In this document: positions 24,201 to 36,200 of the stretch, one piece after another
How positions within the stretch are numbered: position 1 is the first letter of the stretch
Layout of the letters: each line of letters opens with the position of its first letter
Assembly (NCBI GenBank): GCA_949358305.1
Contig: OX442321.1
Span: 4,241,605-4,305,604, forward strand
Direction: 5' to 3'
Source: Strigamia acuminata
Lineage: Eukaryota > Arthropoda > Chilopoda > Geophilomorpha > Linotaeniidae
DNA length: 64,000 bases
Notes under the pieces: generated by a model
Seen by the model: only the letters and a program-made list of their open reading frames with translations
Told to the model about the DNA's origin: nothing
The model's database searches: none
Position numbers and translations under genes: made by a program

Positions 24201-27200
24201 TCGTCTATTTCAATAGGATAAATAGGCCTGCAGAGATGAGTAAAATAAAAAGGTAGTTATTGGACTGTGGAGTATTATATTTTCAAGAAAGAGAAGAACA
24301 TCAAGCCGTTATAAATTCTGGGCTGCTGGACTCAATAAGGAACGAATTTGCAATTGTTTAACGATTATAGCGGTAATAAGCGAAGAGTTGCACCAGAGAC
24401 GAAAAAGGAGTTTTTCTGCGATGATTTTTTAGAGCAACAAGTGCTTGTGAATATGTCTAATCCAAGAATCGAGTATCACAATTTGTGCAAAATTAAATGG
24501 CAAAACAAAACGCTCACTCGAGTGTTTTTGTGCGATTTATGAAAAGTTGCAAAATCATTCGATTAATGAAGTCCCTCATTGCTGGGAATACCAGGGACTG
24601 AGTACACCATTTCAGTGATATTTTAATAATATACATACGGAGGTCCAACAGGTGGTGGTCTCACAGGTGGAGGCCTAACTGGTGGTGGAGCAATTGGTGG
24701 TGGTCTCACAGGTGGAGGCCTGACCGGTGGTGGAGCAATTGGTGGTGGTCTCACAGGTGGAGGTCTTACTGGTGGTGGAGCAATTGGTGGTGGTCTCACA
24801 GGTGGAGGCCTGACCGGTGGTGGAGCAATTGGTGGTGGTCTCACAGGTGGAGGTCTTACTGGTGGTGGTCTTACAGGTGGAGGCCTGACCGGTGGTGGTC
24901 TCACAGGTGGCGGCCTGACAGGTGGTGGAGCAATTGGTGGCGGCCTGACCGGTGGTGGAGCAATTGGTGGCGGTCTCACAGGTGGAGGCCTGACCGGTGG
25001 TGGAGCAATTGGTGGCGGCCTGACCGGTGGTGGAGCAATTGGTGGTGGTCTCACAGGTGGAGGCCTAACCGGTGGTGGAGCAATTGGTGGTGGTCTCACT
25101 GGTGGAGGCCTAACCGGTGGTGGAGCAATTGGTGGTGGTCTCACTGGTGGAGGCCTTACTGGTGGTGGGACAATTGGTGGCGGCCTAACTGGTGGTGGTC
25201 TCACAGGTGGGGGCCTTACTGGTGGAGGTCTAATTGGTGGACCTGGCACAGGTGGTTCCTCATCTGTGGGGTAAGTTGGTGGTCTAAAGTATAAAAATTT
25301 GATTTCGATCAACATAATTGTCACGGTTTTTATTTCAGGTGCTATAGTTATTTTCTTACTGAATTTAGATATTGAAATATGTGCAAAAGACAATTACTTA
25401 TTATTGATTACGCAATAAATGGAACAAAATATACTTACGGTCTTACAGGTGGTGGCCTCACAGGTGGAGGAGCTATTGGAGGGGGCCTCACAGGTGGAGG
25501 TGCAATTGGTGGTGGCCGTACAGGTGGAGGTCTCACAGGTGGAGGTGCAATTGGTGGTGGCCGTACAGGTGGTGGTCTCACAGGTGGTGGTCTCACAGGT
25601 GGTGGTCTCACAGGTGGTGGTCTCACAGGTGGTGGTCTCACAGGTGGTGGTCTCACAGGTGGAGGTGCAATTGGCGGTGGCCTCACAGGTGGGGGTCTTA
25701 TTGGTGGAGGTGCAATTGGTGGTGGCCTCACGGATGGTGGTCTTATAGGTGGAGGTGCAATTGGTGGTGGCCTCACAGGTGGAGGTCGTATTGGTGGAGG
25801 TGCAATTGGTGGTGGCCTGACAGGTGGTGGTCTTATAGATGGAGGTGCAATTGGCGGTGGCCGAACAGGTGGTGGTCTCACAGGTGGAGGTGCAATTGGT
25901 GGTGGCCTGACAGGTGGTGGTCTTACAGGCGGAGGAGCAATTGGCGGTGGCCTCACAGGTGGGGGTCGTATAGGTGGAGGTGCAATTGGTGGTGGCCTTA
26001 CAGGCGGTGGCCTCACTGGTGGAGGAGCAATTGGCGGTGGCCTTACTGGCGGGGGTCTGATGGGTGGTGGTGGTGGTTCCGTCTCTTCTTCTGTAGGATA
26101 ACTTGGTGGTCTATAAATAGAATTAGAACAAAATAAAATACATTTTTGGTTCAAAATTGACATGTCACTTCTTATTAGTCATACTTGTGTCCACTGAGCA
26201 TGACTAACACTACAATGTACAGAAGCTTTAGTGGAGAAATAAATATTATTTTAATGTTAAATTGGTGAGTAGCTTATTAGTGCTTTCCCCTTGTGAGTTG
26301 TCCTGGATCAAATAAGTTTTAATGATTTAAATGTGCTGTAAGTAGTTTGGTTGAGGGTGTAAAAACTTTACTTTGTACTGAAGATACTTACGGTCTTGGT
26401 ACTGGTGGCGGAGGTGGTCTCGGCACAGGTGGTGGAGGTGGCCTGGGCACCGGTGGAGGTGGGGGTCTGGGCACAGGTGGTGGAGGTGGTCTCGGCACAG
26501 GTGGTGGAGGTGGTCTCGGCACAGGTGGAGGAGGTGGTCTCGGCACAGGTGGTGGAGGTGGTCTCGGCACAGGTGGTGGAGGTGGTCTTGGTACTGGTGG
26601 AGGAGGTGGTCTCGGCACCGGCGGTGGAGGTGGTCTGGGCACTGGTGGTGGAGGTGGCCTTGGTACTGGTGGAGGTGGTGGTCTCGGCACTGGCGGTGGA
26701 GGTGGTCTGGGTACTGGTGGTGGAGGTGGCCTTGGTACTGGTGGAGGCGGTGGTCTCGGCACCGGCGGTGGCGGTGGTCTTGGCACCGGCGGTGGTGGTG
26801 GCCTGGGAATGGGTGGAGGTGGCGGTCTTGGAACAGGAGGTGGAGGGGGTTCTTCTGTATCAGGAGGATAAACAGGTGGTCTGAAAGAACAAACAATTTT
26901 TTAAATAAACTAGAAAGGGAGCTGGATGTAGAATAAGCAGCACCATAATCAGATTACCAATTTTAAACAAGTTAGAAGAGGTAATGTTCTTCTGCTAGAT
27001 GAAAAGTTTACTTACTAATTTGTAAGTGTTTTACTTTTTACATGTTGTTCACAAAATTCTATTTATTACTTGCACATTTTAAGTAAAAGATTATTAGTAA
27101 TCACACCAAACTGTTAATGGATTTGCTCAGATATAAATTGTTTAATAACTAGCAACGATACATACGGTCTTGGCACAGGTGGCGGAGGTGGCCTTGGCAC

Positions 27201-30200
27201 TGGTGGTGGTGGAGGTCTAGGTACTGGGGGTGGAGGTGGTCTGGGTACTGGTGGAGGTGGTGGTCTGGGCACTGGTGGTGGAGGTGGCCTTGGTACTGGT
27301 GGAGGTGGTGGTCTCGGCACTGGCGGTGGAGGTGGTCTTGGCACCGGCGGTGGAGGTGGTCTGGGTACTGGTGGAGGTGGTGGTCTGGGCACTGGTGGTG
27401 GAGGTGGCCTTGGTACTGGTGGAGGTGGTGGTCTCGGCACTGGCGGTGGAGGTGGTCTTGGCACCGGCGGTGGAGGTGGTCTGGGTACTGGTGGAGGTGG
27501 TGGTCTGGGCACTGGTGGTGGAGGTGGCCTTGGTACTGGTGGAGGTGGTGGTCTCGGCACTGGCGGTGGAGGTGGCCTCGGCACCGGCGGTGGCGGTGGT
27601 CTTGGCACCGGCGGTGGTGGTGGCCTGGGAATGGGTGGAGGTGGTGGTCTTGGAACAGGAGGTGGAGGGGGTTCTTCTGTATCAGGAGGATAAACAGGTG
27701 GTCTGAAAGAACAAACAATTTTTTAAATAAACTAGAAAGGGAGCTGGATGTAGAATAAGCAGCATCATAATCAGATTACCAATTTTAAACAAGTTAGAAG
27801 AGGTAATGTTCTACTGCTAGATGAAAAGTTTACTTACTAATTTGTAAGTGTTTTACTTTTTGCATGTTGTTCACAAAATTCTATTCATTACTTGCACATT
27901 TTAAGTAAAAGATTATTAGTAATCACACCAAACTGTTAATGGATTTGCTCAGATATAAATTGTTTAATAATTAGCAACGATACATACGGTCTTGGCACAG
28001 GTGGCGGAGGTGGCCTTGGCACTGGTGGTGGTGGAGGTCTAGGTACTGGTGGTGGAGGTGGTCTGGGCACCGGTGGTGGAGGTGGCCTGGGGACCGGTGG
28101 TGGAGGTGGCCTGGGGACTGGTGGTGGAGGTGGCCTTGGCACAGGTGGGGGTGGTGGTTCTTCTGTATCAGGAGGATAAACTGGTGGTCTGTGAAATTAA
28201 AAACAACTTTTAAAAAAATCAGAAAAAGTAAGGCTAAACACAGACTAATTTTAAAACTTCTATTTTCTTAAGTATATCAGTTTTAGCAGCATAATAAAAT
28301 CGTCAGTGGATTAAAGTTGGTAAATGTAATGTTTTGCTACCAGATGAAAATTGTGAAAGTGTGAAATTGTGGTAGTTTTACTTTGAGCATGTGATTCATT
28401 AAGTGTGCTCCTAAACTTTCATTTTTGTTGTTTCTTCATTGTTGTTTCAGTGGTTGTCTAGAACTTGTTTCGCATTTTTGATTAAGTGATACATGTGTGA
28501 GGTTAGACTCAACTGGTGGTCTATTGGTCCCATTGTTTGCCACATTTCAAATTTTCTGTGCTGATAAACCGGTAATTCTGATCTAAGTTTGGTTAGGATA
28601 ATTCTTTATTATGTCACATTAATCTATTATTTGTTACGTAGAATGTATCTATTAGATCAAACTATTTTTACAAATTAAAACCTGATGGATACTAAGAAAA
28701 GAAAAACACACACCTGAATGTGTGATAGTTTTTAATGAAACGTAGCTTGGTAAAACCTATGCTTTACTAAAGATCAATAAGGTGCTCACAAAAATATTAT
28801 CACAGTGTTAAAATTCCTCATTTTTTTTGTAAAAAACACAATAAAAGGTATATATTTGTAATTACCATTAAAGAAATGAAGTTTTTGCACTAAATAAACT
28901 AGACATTAAGGATGCCAACACAACAATTGGGAAAATTTTAACATCGTGATAATATTTTTGTGACCATCTCAACTTGCGAGCAGAAAGAAAATTCTTTCCT
29001 TTTTTACTTTCGCATAAGGAAGAAAAGGCACTTTTGAATAAACGCACTTGTTGTTTTTTTTATTTTTATTTGTGCTTGCGCAAATCCAAGGTTTTTGTAT
29101 GCTTTAATTTATGTTTTAGTACACAAAAGTCTGGTTTTTAGGGTTAAAACAGACGTTTTACCCTTTATTTACTCATTAAAATGAATGTTTTATCTTTAAA
29201 ACGAATGGAAGTGATTAGATTCATTCAAATTTATTTCCAGTGTCGAAGTTTGAAATGAAGAAAAGTAAAGAATTTTCTTTCCTTTTGCAAATTGAATGCA
29301 CCTAAAGTTTAGGAATAGAATTACTTCATTCCTTCTAAAACCTGCACACTTAATTCCTTCTAAACATTGCACATTTAATTCCTTCTTAAACTTGCATATT
29401 TAATTCTTGCTAAAATTTGCAAATTATAAGTGAAAATTTTATATTAACTAGTATACATACGGTCTTGGCACAGGGGGTGGCGGTGGCCTGGGTACAGGTG
29501 GTGGAGGCGGTCTAGGCACCGGTGGTGGGGGTGGCCTTGGCACAGGTGGTGGAGGCGGTCTTGGCACCGGTGGTGGAGGGGGTCTCGGCACCGGTGGTGG
29601 AGGCGGTCTCGGCACTGGTGGTGGGGGCGGTCTCGGCACTGGTGGTGGGGGTGGCCTTGGCACAGGTGGTGGAGGCGGTCTCGGCACTGGTGGTGGAGGC
29701 GGTCTCGGCACTGGTGGTGGGGGCGGTCTCGGCACAGGTGGTGGAGGCGGTCTCGGCACTGGTGGTGGAGGCGGTCTCGGCACTGGTGGTGGGGGCGGTC
29801 TCGGCACCGGTGGTGGGGGTGGCCTTGGCACTGGTGGTGGAGGCGGTCTTGGCACTGGTGGTGGAGGTGGTCTAGGCACTGGTGGTGGTGGTGGTCTTGG
29901 TACGGGTGGTGGTGGTGGTCTTGGTACGGGTGGTGGAGGCGGCCTGGGCACTGGTGGCGGAGGCACCTCTTCTTCATCAGGAGGATAAGCTGGTGGCCTG
30001 CAAAATTAAAAACAACATTTTTTACTTCTAATCAACTACAAAATTAGGTGCATATAAAACCAACAAATATGTCATCAAGTCATAATTCTATGCTACTTTT
30101 TGGTATTCTTTTGATGCATAGGTTTGATTTGGAATCTCTCAAATGTTCGAGTCAACCTCTAAATATTTTTGAAATATAATTTCAGTAATATTTTTGTAAT

Positions 30201-33200
30201 TATTTGATTGTTTTGAGTAATAATTGTGATGTAAGTGTAAATAATATACATTTGAGTGTGGATGCATGGATTGGAATTGGAATTCCACAACTTATTACTA
30301 GGCGCATTCGAAAAGTAATTTGCACTAAACGACCAGTGCAACTGGTAGTGTAAATTTCAAGTTAAACGACCCAATTTTCGAGTTTCAAAATAAATTTCTG
30401 TGTAAAATTCAGTCGTGTAAATTCAAGTGTAAATATTAAATTAGTCCAAATAATAACCATAGTCATTATTGTTATTGTTGTTTACTCTAAAAAAAAAAAC
30501 AGGAGATTATAAAAACATGATTATAAAATGTAAATTTATTTTAATTATTTGTATTATTAATATTTATTTCGGGAATCGGCTGAACATCCGCCTCAATCGC
30601 ACAAATGCGGCCGAACACCAGCCGCATTAGATCGCACAAACGCGGCCGAACGTCGGCCGAAAGTCGGCCGCATTCGATTGTACAAATGCGGCCGAACGTC
30701 GGTCGAACGTCGGCCGTATTCGATCGTACAAATGCGGTCGAACATCGGTCGCATTCGATCGCAAGAATGCGGCTAATACCTGCTAAAAAATTGTTCTTGC
30801 GATCGACATCGTTCCAACCGATCTAACGAAAATCCAAGATGGCTGCCAGCAAGACCCGATTTCAACGAGAAAACTCGTTGCACGGAGATTTTAAACGGAA
30901 ACGTGGCGTACAGGCCGTTTCCGTTTAACCAGTTTACACGACATTTACACGAATTAATTCGTGTAAATGTCGTGTGAAAACGAGTGTAAACACATTTACA
31001 CTCGTTTTAATGACTTTTCGAATGCGCCTACTGTATATTCAACTCTTGTAACGAAGAATTTATAGACCTAAATTAGAATTGGAGGTAATAAATGCTATTG
31101 GTGTTATTCCACTTTACTGCATGGAAAGGCATTATGTTAAAACATGTAGACTGCTCATTATCTATTCTTAAGCAATTTAAAAATAAGTAGTCTAAATTTA
31201 AAATTTACATGCAAATTATGTTGACTAGAAAGTATTTTTTTTTTTTTGAGTTGGGATAGATTAAATAGGTAAGTAGTATTTATTTTGTACTAAAGATACT
31301 TACGGTCTTGGTACAGGAGGCGGAGGTGGTCTTGGCACAGGTGGTGGAGGTGGCCTGGGTACTGGTGGAGGTGGTGGTCTGGGCACTGGTGGAGGTGGGG
31401 GTCTGGGCACAGGTGGTGGAGGTGGGGGTCTGGGCACAGGTGGTGGAGGTGGTCTAGGAACTGGTGGTGGAGGTGGTCTCGGCACGGGTGGTGGAGGCGG
31501 TCTCGGCACTGGTGGAGGTGGCGGTCTCGGCACTGGTGGAGGTGGCGGTCTCGGCACTGGTGGAGGTGGCGGTCTCGGCACTGGTGGAGGTGGCGGTCTC
31601 GGCACTGGTGGAGGTGGCGGTCTCGGCACTGGTGGAGGTGGCGGTCTCGGCACTGGCGGTGGAGGTGGCCTGGGGACCGGCGGAGGTGGTGGTCTTGGCA
31701 CCGGCGGTGGAGGCGGTCTAGGTACCGGCGGCGGTGGTGGTCTCGGTACCGGCGGCGGTGGTGGTCTCGGCACTGGCGGTGGAGGTGGCCTTGGTACTGG
31801 CGGTGGCGGTGGTCTGGGAATCGGTGGAGGTGGTGGTCTTGGAACCGGAGGTGGAGGCGGTTCTTCTGTATCAGGAGGATAAACTGGAGGTCTGTAAGAA
31901 CAAAACAATTTTAAATAAACTAGAAAGAGAGCTGGTTGCAGAATAAGCAGCAGAATAATCAGATCACTAGTTTTAATAAATAAGTTAGAAGAGGGAATGT
32001 TCTACTGCTAGATGAAAAGCTTACTTCCTTATTTGTGAGTGTTTACTTTTTACATGTTATTCACTAAATTCCACATTTTAAATTCCACATTTTAAGTAAA
32101 AGATTATTAGTATTCAAAACCAACTGTTAATGGATTTTCTTAGATTTAAATTGTCTAATAACTAGCAACGATACATACGGTCTTGGCACAGGTGGCGGAG
32201 GCGGCCTGGGTACTGGTGGTGGTGGTGGTCTGGGCACCGGCGGTGGAGGTGGTCTGGGGACTGGCGGTGGAGGTGGTCTCGGCACCGGTGGAGGAGGTGG
32301 TCTGGGTACTGGTGGTGGTGGAGGTCTAGGCACTGGCGGTGGAGGTGGTCTCGGCACCGGTGGTGGAGGTGGTCTCGGCACCGGTGGTGGAGGTGGTCTC
32401 GGCACCGGTGGTGGAGGTGGTCTCGGCACCGGTGGTGGAGGTGGTCTCGGCACCGGTGGTGGAGGTGGTCTCGGCACCGGTGGTGGAGGTGGTCTCGGCA
32501 CCGGTGGTGGAGGTGGTCTCGGCACCGGTGGTGGAGGTGGTCTCGGCACCGGTGGTGGAGGTGGCCTGGGCACCGGTGGTGGAGGTGGCCTGGGCACGGG
32601 TGGTGGAGGCCGTTCATCTATGTCTGGAGGGTAAACAGGTGGTCTGCAATATGAAAATGTATTTTTTTTTACAAATTATATTGAGTTTAATGCAGATAGA
32701 ACAACTAGTTTGACAAAAATGGGCTTGTTTCTTTGGTTGATTTTATTCCTTAATTATGTATTAGACATTTTAGTACAACCAATATATAGAGGCTGCTATA
32801 TTTTATGTGACTAGAAAAATCATTTACAGACTTTTTAACAGATTAAGTGAGATTTGAATTAAGATGACATTAAAAGGTCAATCAGGTTATTTAAGTTTCA
32901 TCATTAAAAAAAGTTCATATTTCTAATGGTATGGTACACTTGCAATTTTACTTCTAACACTATAAAATACATGTTAGAAAAAAGAGCAACATTTGAGAGT
33001 TATGACTTGTTTGTGTTGTACTTGTAAAGATTTTTTATTTGAGTTAATTAAAAGCATTTATATTTGATGTCATTTGTTATAATAAAACATACTATTGTGC
33101 AATTTTTATATTTGATTTTAGCGATTCTCTGCTGAAATGCTGTATTTTAGCGACTGCCACGTTAGCAATTCTAAGATCTAAGGTCTCTAATTTAGCGATA

Positions 33201-36200
33201 CGTCTTAGTGATTTATCACTTTAGCGACAGATATGTTTTAGCGGTGTATCACTTTAGGAATAGGTATGTTTCAGCGAAGTACTTATGTAGTTGAATAATT
33301 TTGAGACCTGAATCAATTCAATTCCGAACAACTGCAGCAACAGCTCAACGCAAACCACAAATCTCCACAAATGGAAATACAATTCTGTAATGGTAATCGA
33401 AATGCTTAAAGCAATTCGAAGTAGACCCAAGGTTTATTCCGGGGCTATTGTTACATTGTTGAGTAAACGAGCCCCGATAAGATCTACTGGAACGCAATGA
33501 GGAACAGGCAACATATGCCTAGACTGAGATTTTTACGCGGTGTTGCGCGCAGCTACGAGTCCACTAAAACATTTTTAATAATAGTGCTTGCCTCAATTAA
33601 AAAACAAAAACAATAGCGACGGTACAATTTATTATACCACCATTGATTTTAAAAATTTTAATCAATTTAAAATGTAAAAGAAGTACCTTCTTATTTGCCA
33701 TTTGGGAAAGAAACAAATTTACACACAATTTAACCTCCGTGGCACAAGGAGCATTCATGTAGAATTTCACTTGTTAATGTTTTTTTTCCTACTTTTCAAA
33801 ATTAAGATAATTTTTAACAAACTTACGGTCTAGGTACAGGGGGTGGCGGCCTCGGTGGCGGTGGTGGTCTGGGCACTGGTGGTGGAGGAGGTCTAGGAAC
33901 CGGTGGTGGTGGAGGCCTTGGCACCGGTGGTGGCGGAGGCCTTGGCACCGGTGGTGGCGGAGGCCTTGGCACCGGGGGTGGCGGAGGCCTTGGAACCGGG
34001 GGTGGCGGAGGCCTTGGCACCGGGGGTGGCGGAGGCCTTGGCACCGGGGGTGGTGGAGGCCTTGGCACCGGTGGTGGTGGAGGCCTTGGCACCGGTGGTG
34101 GTGGAGGCCTTGGCACCGGTGGTGGTGTAGGCCTTGGCACCGGTGGTGGTGGAGGCCTTGGCACCGGTGGTGGTGGAGGTCTAGGCACCGGTGGTGGTGG
34201 AGGTCTAGGTACAGGTGGTGGTGGTGGTTCTTCTTCATCTATAGGATAACTTGGAGGTCTATAAAAAAAATTGTTATTCTAATAAAATTAATTAAATCAA
34301 AGTTTGATATTGCATGGAATTTTTGCTAGTATACATTTCAATTGATTTATTTAATTAGAGCAAAATTATAAACCTTTCCTTACATATAATTTAGGCATGC
34401 TAGAGTATACTGAATGTCAAAATTTTAGGTAGTTTTCAATGCCAGTTTGTCAACCTCCAAATCCGTTCAGACATTGAAAGTTGGAAAAGAATTGAGAGGA
34501 AATAGACTATACATTGTAAATAAAAGATGCTTGAATTGATTTAAAAAAAATATTTGCCACATTTTTTCAGAACTATCAGTCAATCACGACATAATTATAA
34601 GTTCAGTGCATGCTAACAAATTGAAAACATTTAATAGATCTTTGGAAAAAGGCAGTCATAACAATGGTCCCCCTCTCTATGAGAAAAACCAATGAAAAAT
34701 AACATTGTTAATTTATACGGAGTAGTTTTTATGGATGGGGCTCTAACTGTATTATGTCAATTTTCCAATGGTCTATTGTGTGTGATCAAACTTTAGTCTT
34801 AAAGAAGAATACATAAATGTTTCTAAAATCTAAAATCTAAAATGAGAGATGTCATTAATTATTCAGTTATCTTTGCTACGGATATGTAAAGGCAACTTAC
34901 GGTCTTGGAGCAGGCCTAGGTGGTGGTGGAGGCCTTGGTACTGGTGGTGGAGGCGGTCTTGGTGCTGGTCTTGGCGGTGGTGGTGGAGGGGGCCTTGGTA
35001 CTGGTGGAGGAGGTGGTCTTGGTGGTGGTGGTGGAGGCCTTGGTACTGGTGGTGGAGGGGGCCTTGGTACTGGTGGAGGAGGCGGTCTTGGTGCTGGTCT
35101 TGGTGGTGGTGGTGGAGGCCTTGGTACTGGTGGTGGAGGGGGCCTTGGTATTGGTGGTGGAGGGGGCCTTGGCACCGGTGGTGGAGGGGGCCTTGGCACT
35201 GGTGGTGGAGGGGGCCTTGGCACTGGTGGTGGAGGGGGCCTTGGCACCGGTGGTGGAGGGGGCCTTGGCACCGGTGGTGGAGGGGGCCTTGGCACCGGTG
35301 GTGGAGGGGGCCTTGGCACCGGTGGTGGAGGGGGCCTTGGCACCGGTGGTGGAGGGGGCCTTGGCACTGGTGGTGGAGGCGGTCTTGGAGCTGGTCTTGG
35401 TGGTGGTGGTGGAGGCGGTCTTGGTGCTGGTCGTGGTGGTGGTGGTGGTGGTGGTGGTGGTCTTGGTGGAGGACCAGGCACAAATGGTTCCTCATCGGGT
35501 GGGTAAACAGGTGGTCTGTAAAAGATAATTGTACTTTGTCATTTAAACAATAACAATTTTTTATATTATTTTATTATGACAGAAGTGGATTTATAGGTTT
35601 TCAGTTTTCAGGAGTCCCTCCCTCTTCTTGAATTCCAAAGTAAATTTTTTTCTAATTTGGGTCCCAAAAACGCAGCAAGAAAGGGCGCACAAACCATAAT
35701 TAAGCTAATGGTGAAAAGGAAAGTAGGCTTTTTCGTGCTACTGTTTTCCTTGTGACCTCAACATTGAAAACAATTCTACTGCTGCGTATAATATTGAAGC
35801 CTAGAGTGACTTAAATTGCTTTTTTATAAAGTGTTTTATGATTTGTACAAGGCGTTTGGTGACCTTAGCTAAATTGTGTAGCAAAATGCATCATAAAAGA
35901 AACAAAAGTCAGTCATTTTCGAGTTCAATGTTGAACGCTGTTAAAATTATTAAAATTCAGATTTAATTGTATAACATCATTTTATTTATGGCTTATCCAA
36001 GTTAATTCAGTACCTTTAAAGAAAGTTTCGCCAGGGGGCGCCCCTTAATATGGGCATCCGGTCTCTGGCAAACCAGTCCAATTTTTACTGACCACAGGTC
36101 AGCACGTAAGTTTTAGTGATCCCGATTTTCGAAGTTTTTTTTAGTTAATTTCTTTAAAAATTTGATTGCTTTTTCTGTTGTTTTCTTGAATTTAGTATTT

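Noticed and set aside
24348-24542. 64-codon frame in intron 12 of the proline-rich gene
   Set aside because: Wrong strand for the gene and no splice sites of matching phase.
25379-26101. Long plus-strand Gly-rich frames (GGGLTGGGAIGGG) opposite the proline-rich exons, also at 21026, 21979 and 26347
   Set aside because: They are mirror images of the RPPP codon repeats. The splice sites, caps, signal peptide, stop and poly(A) signal are all on the minus strand.
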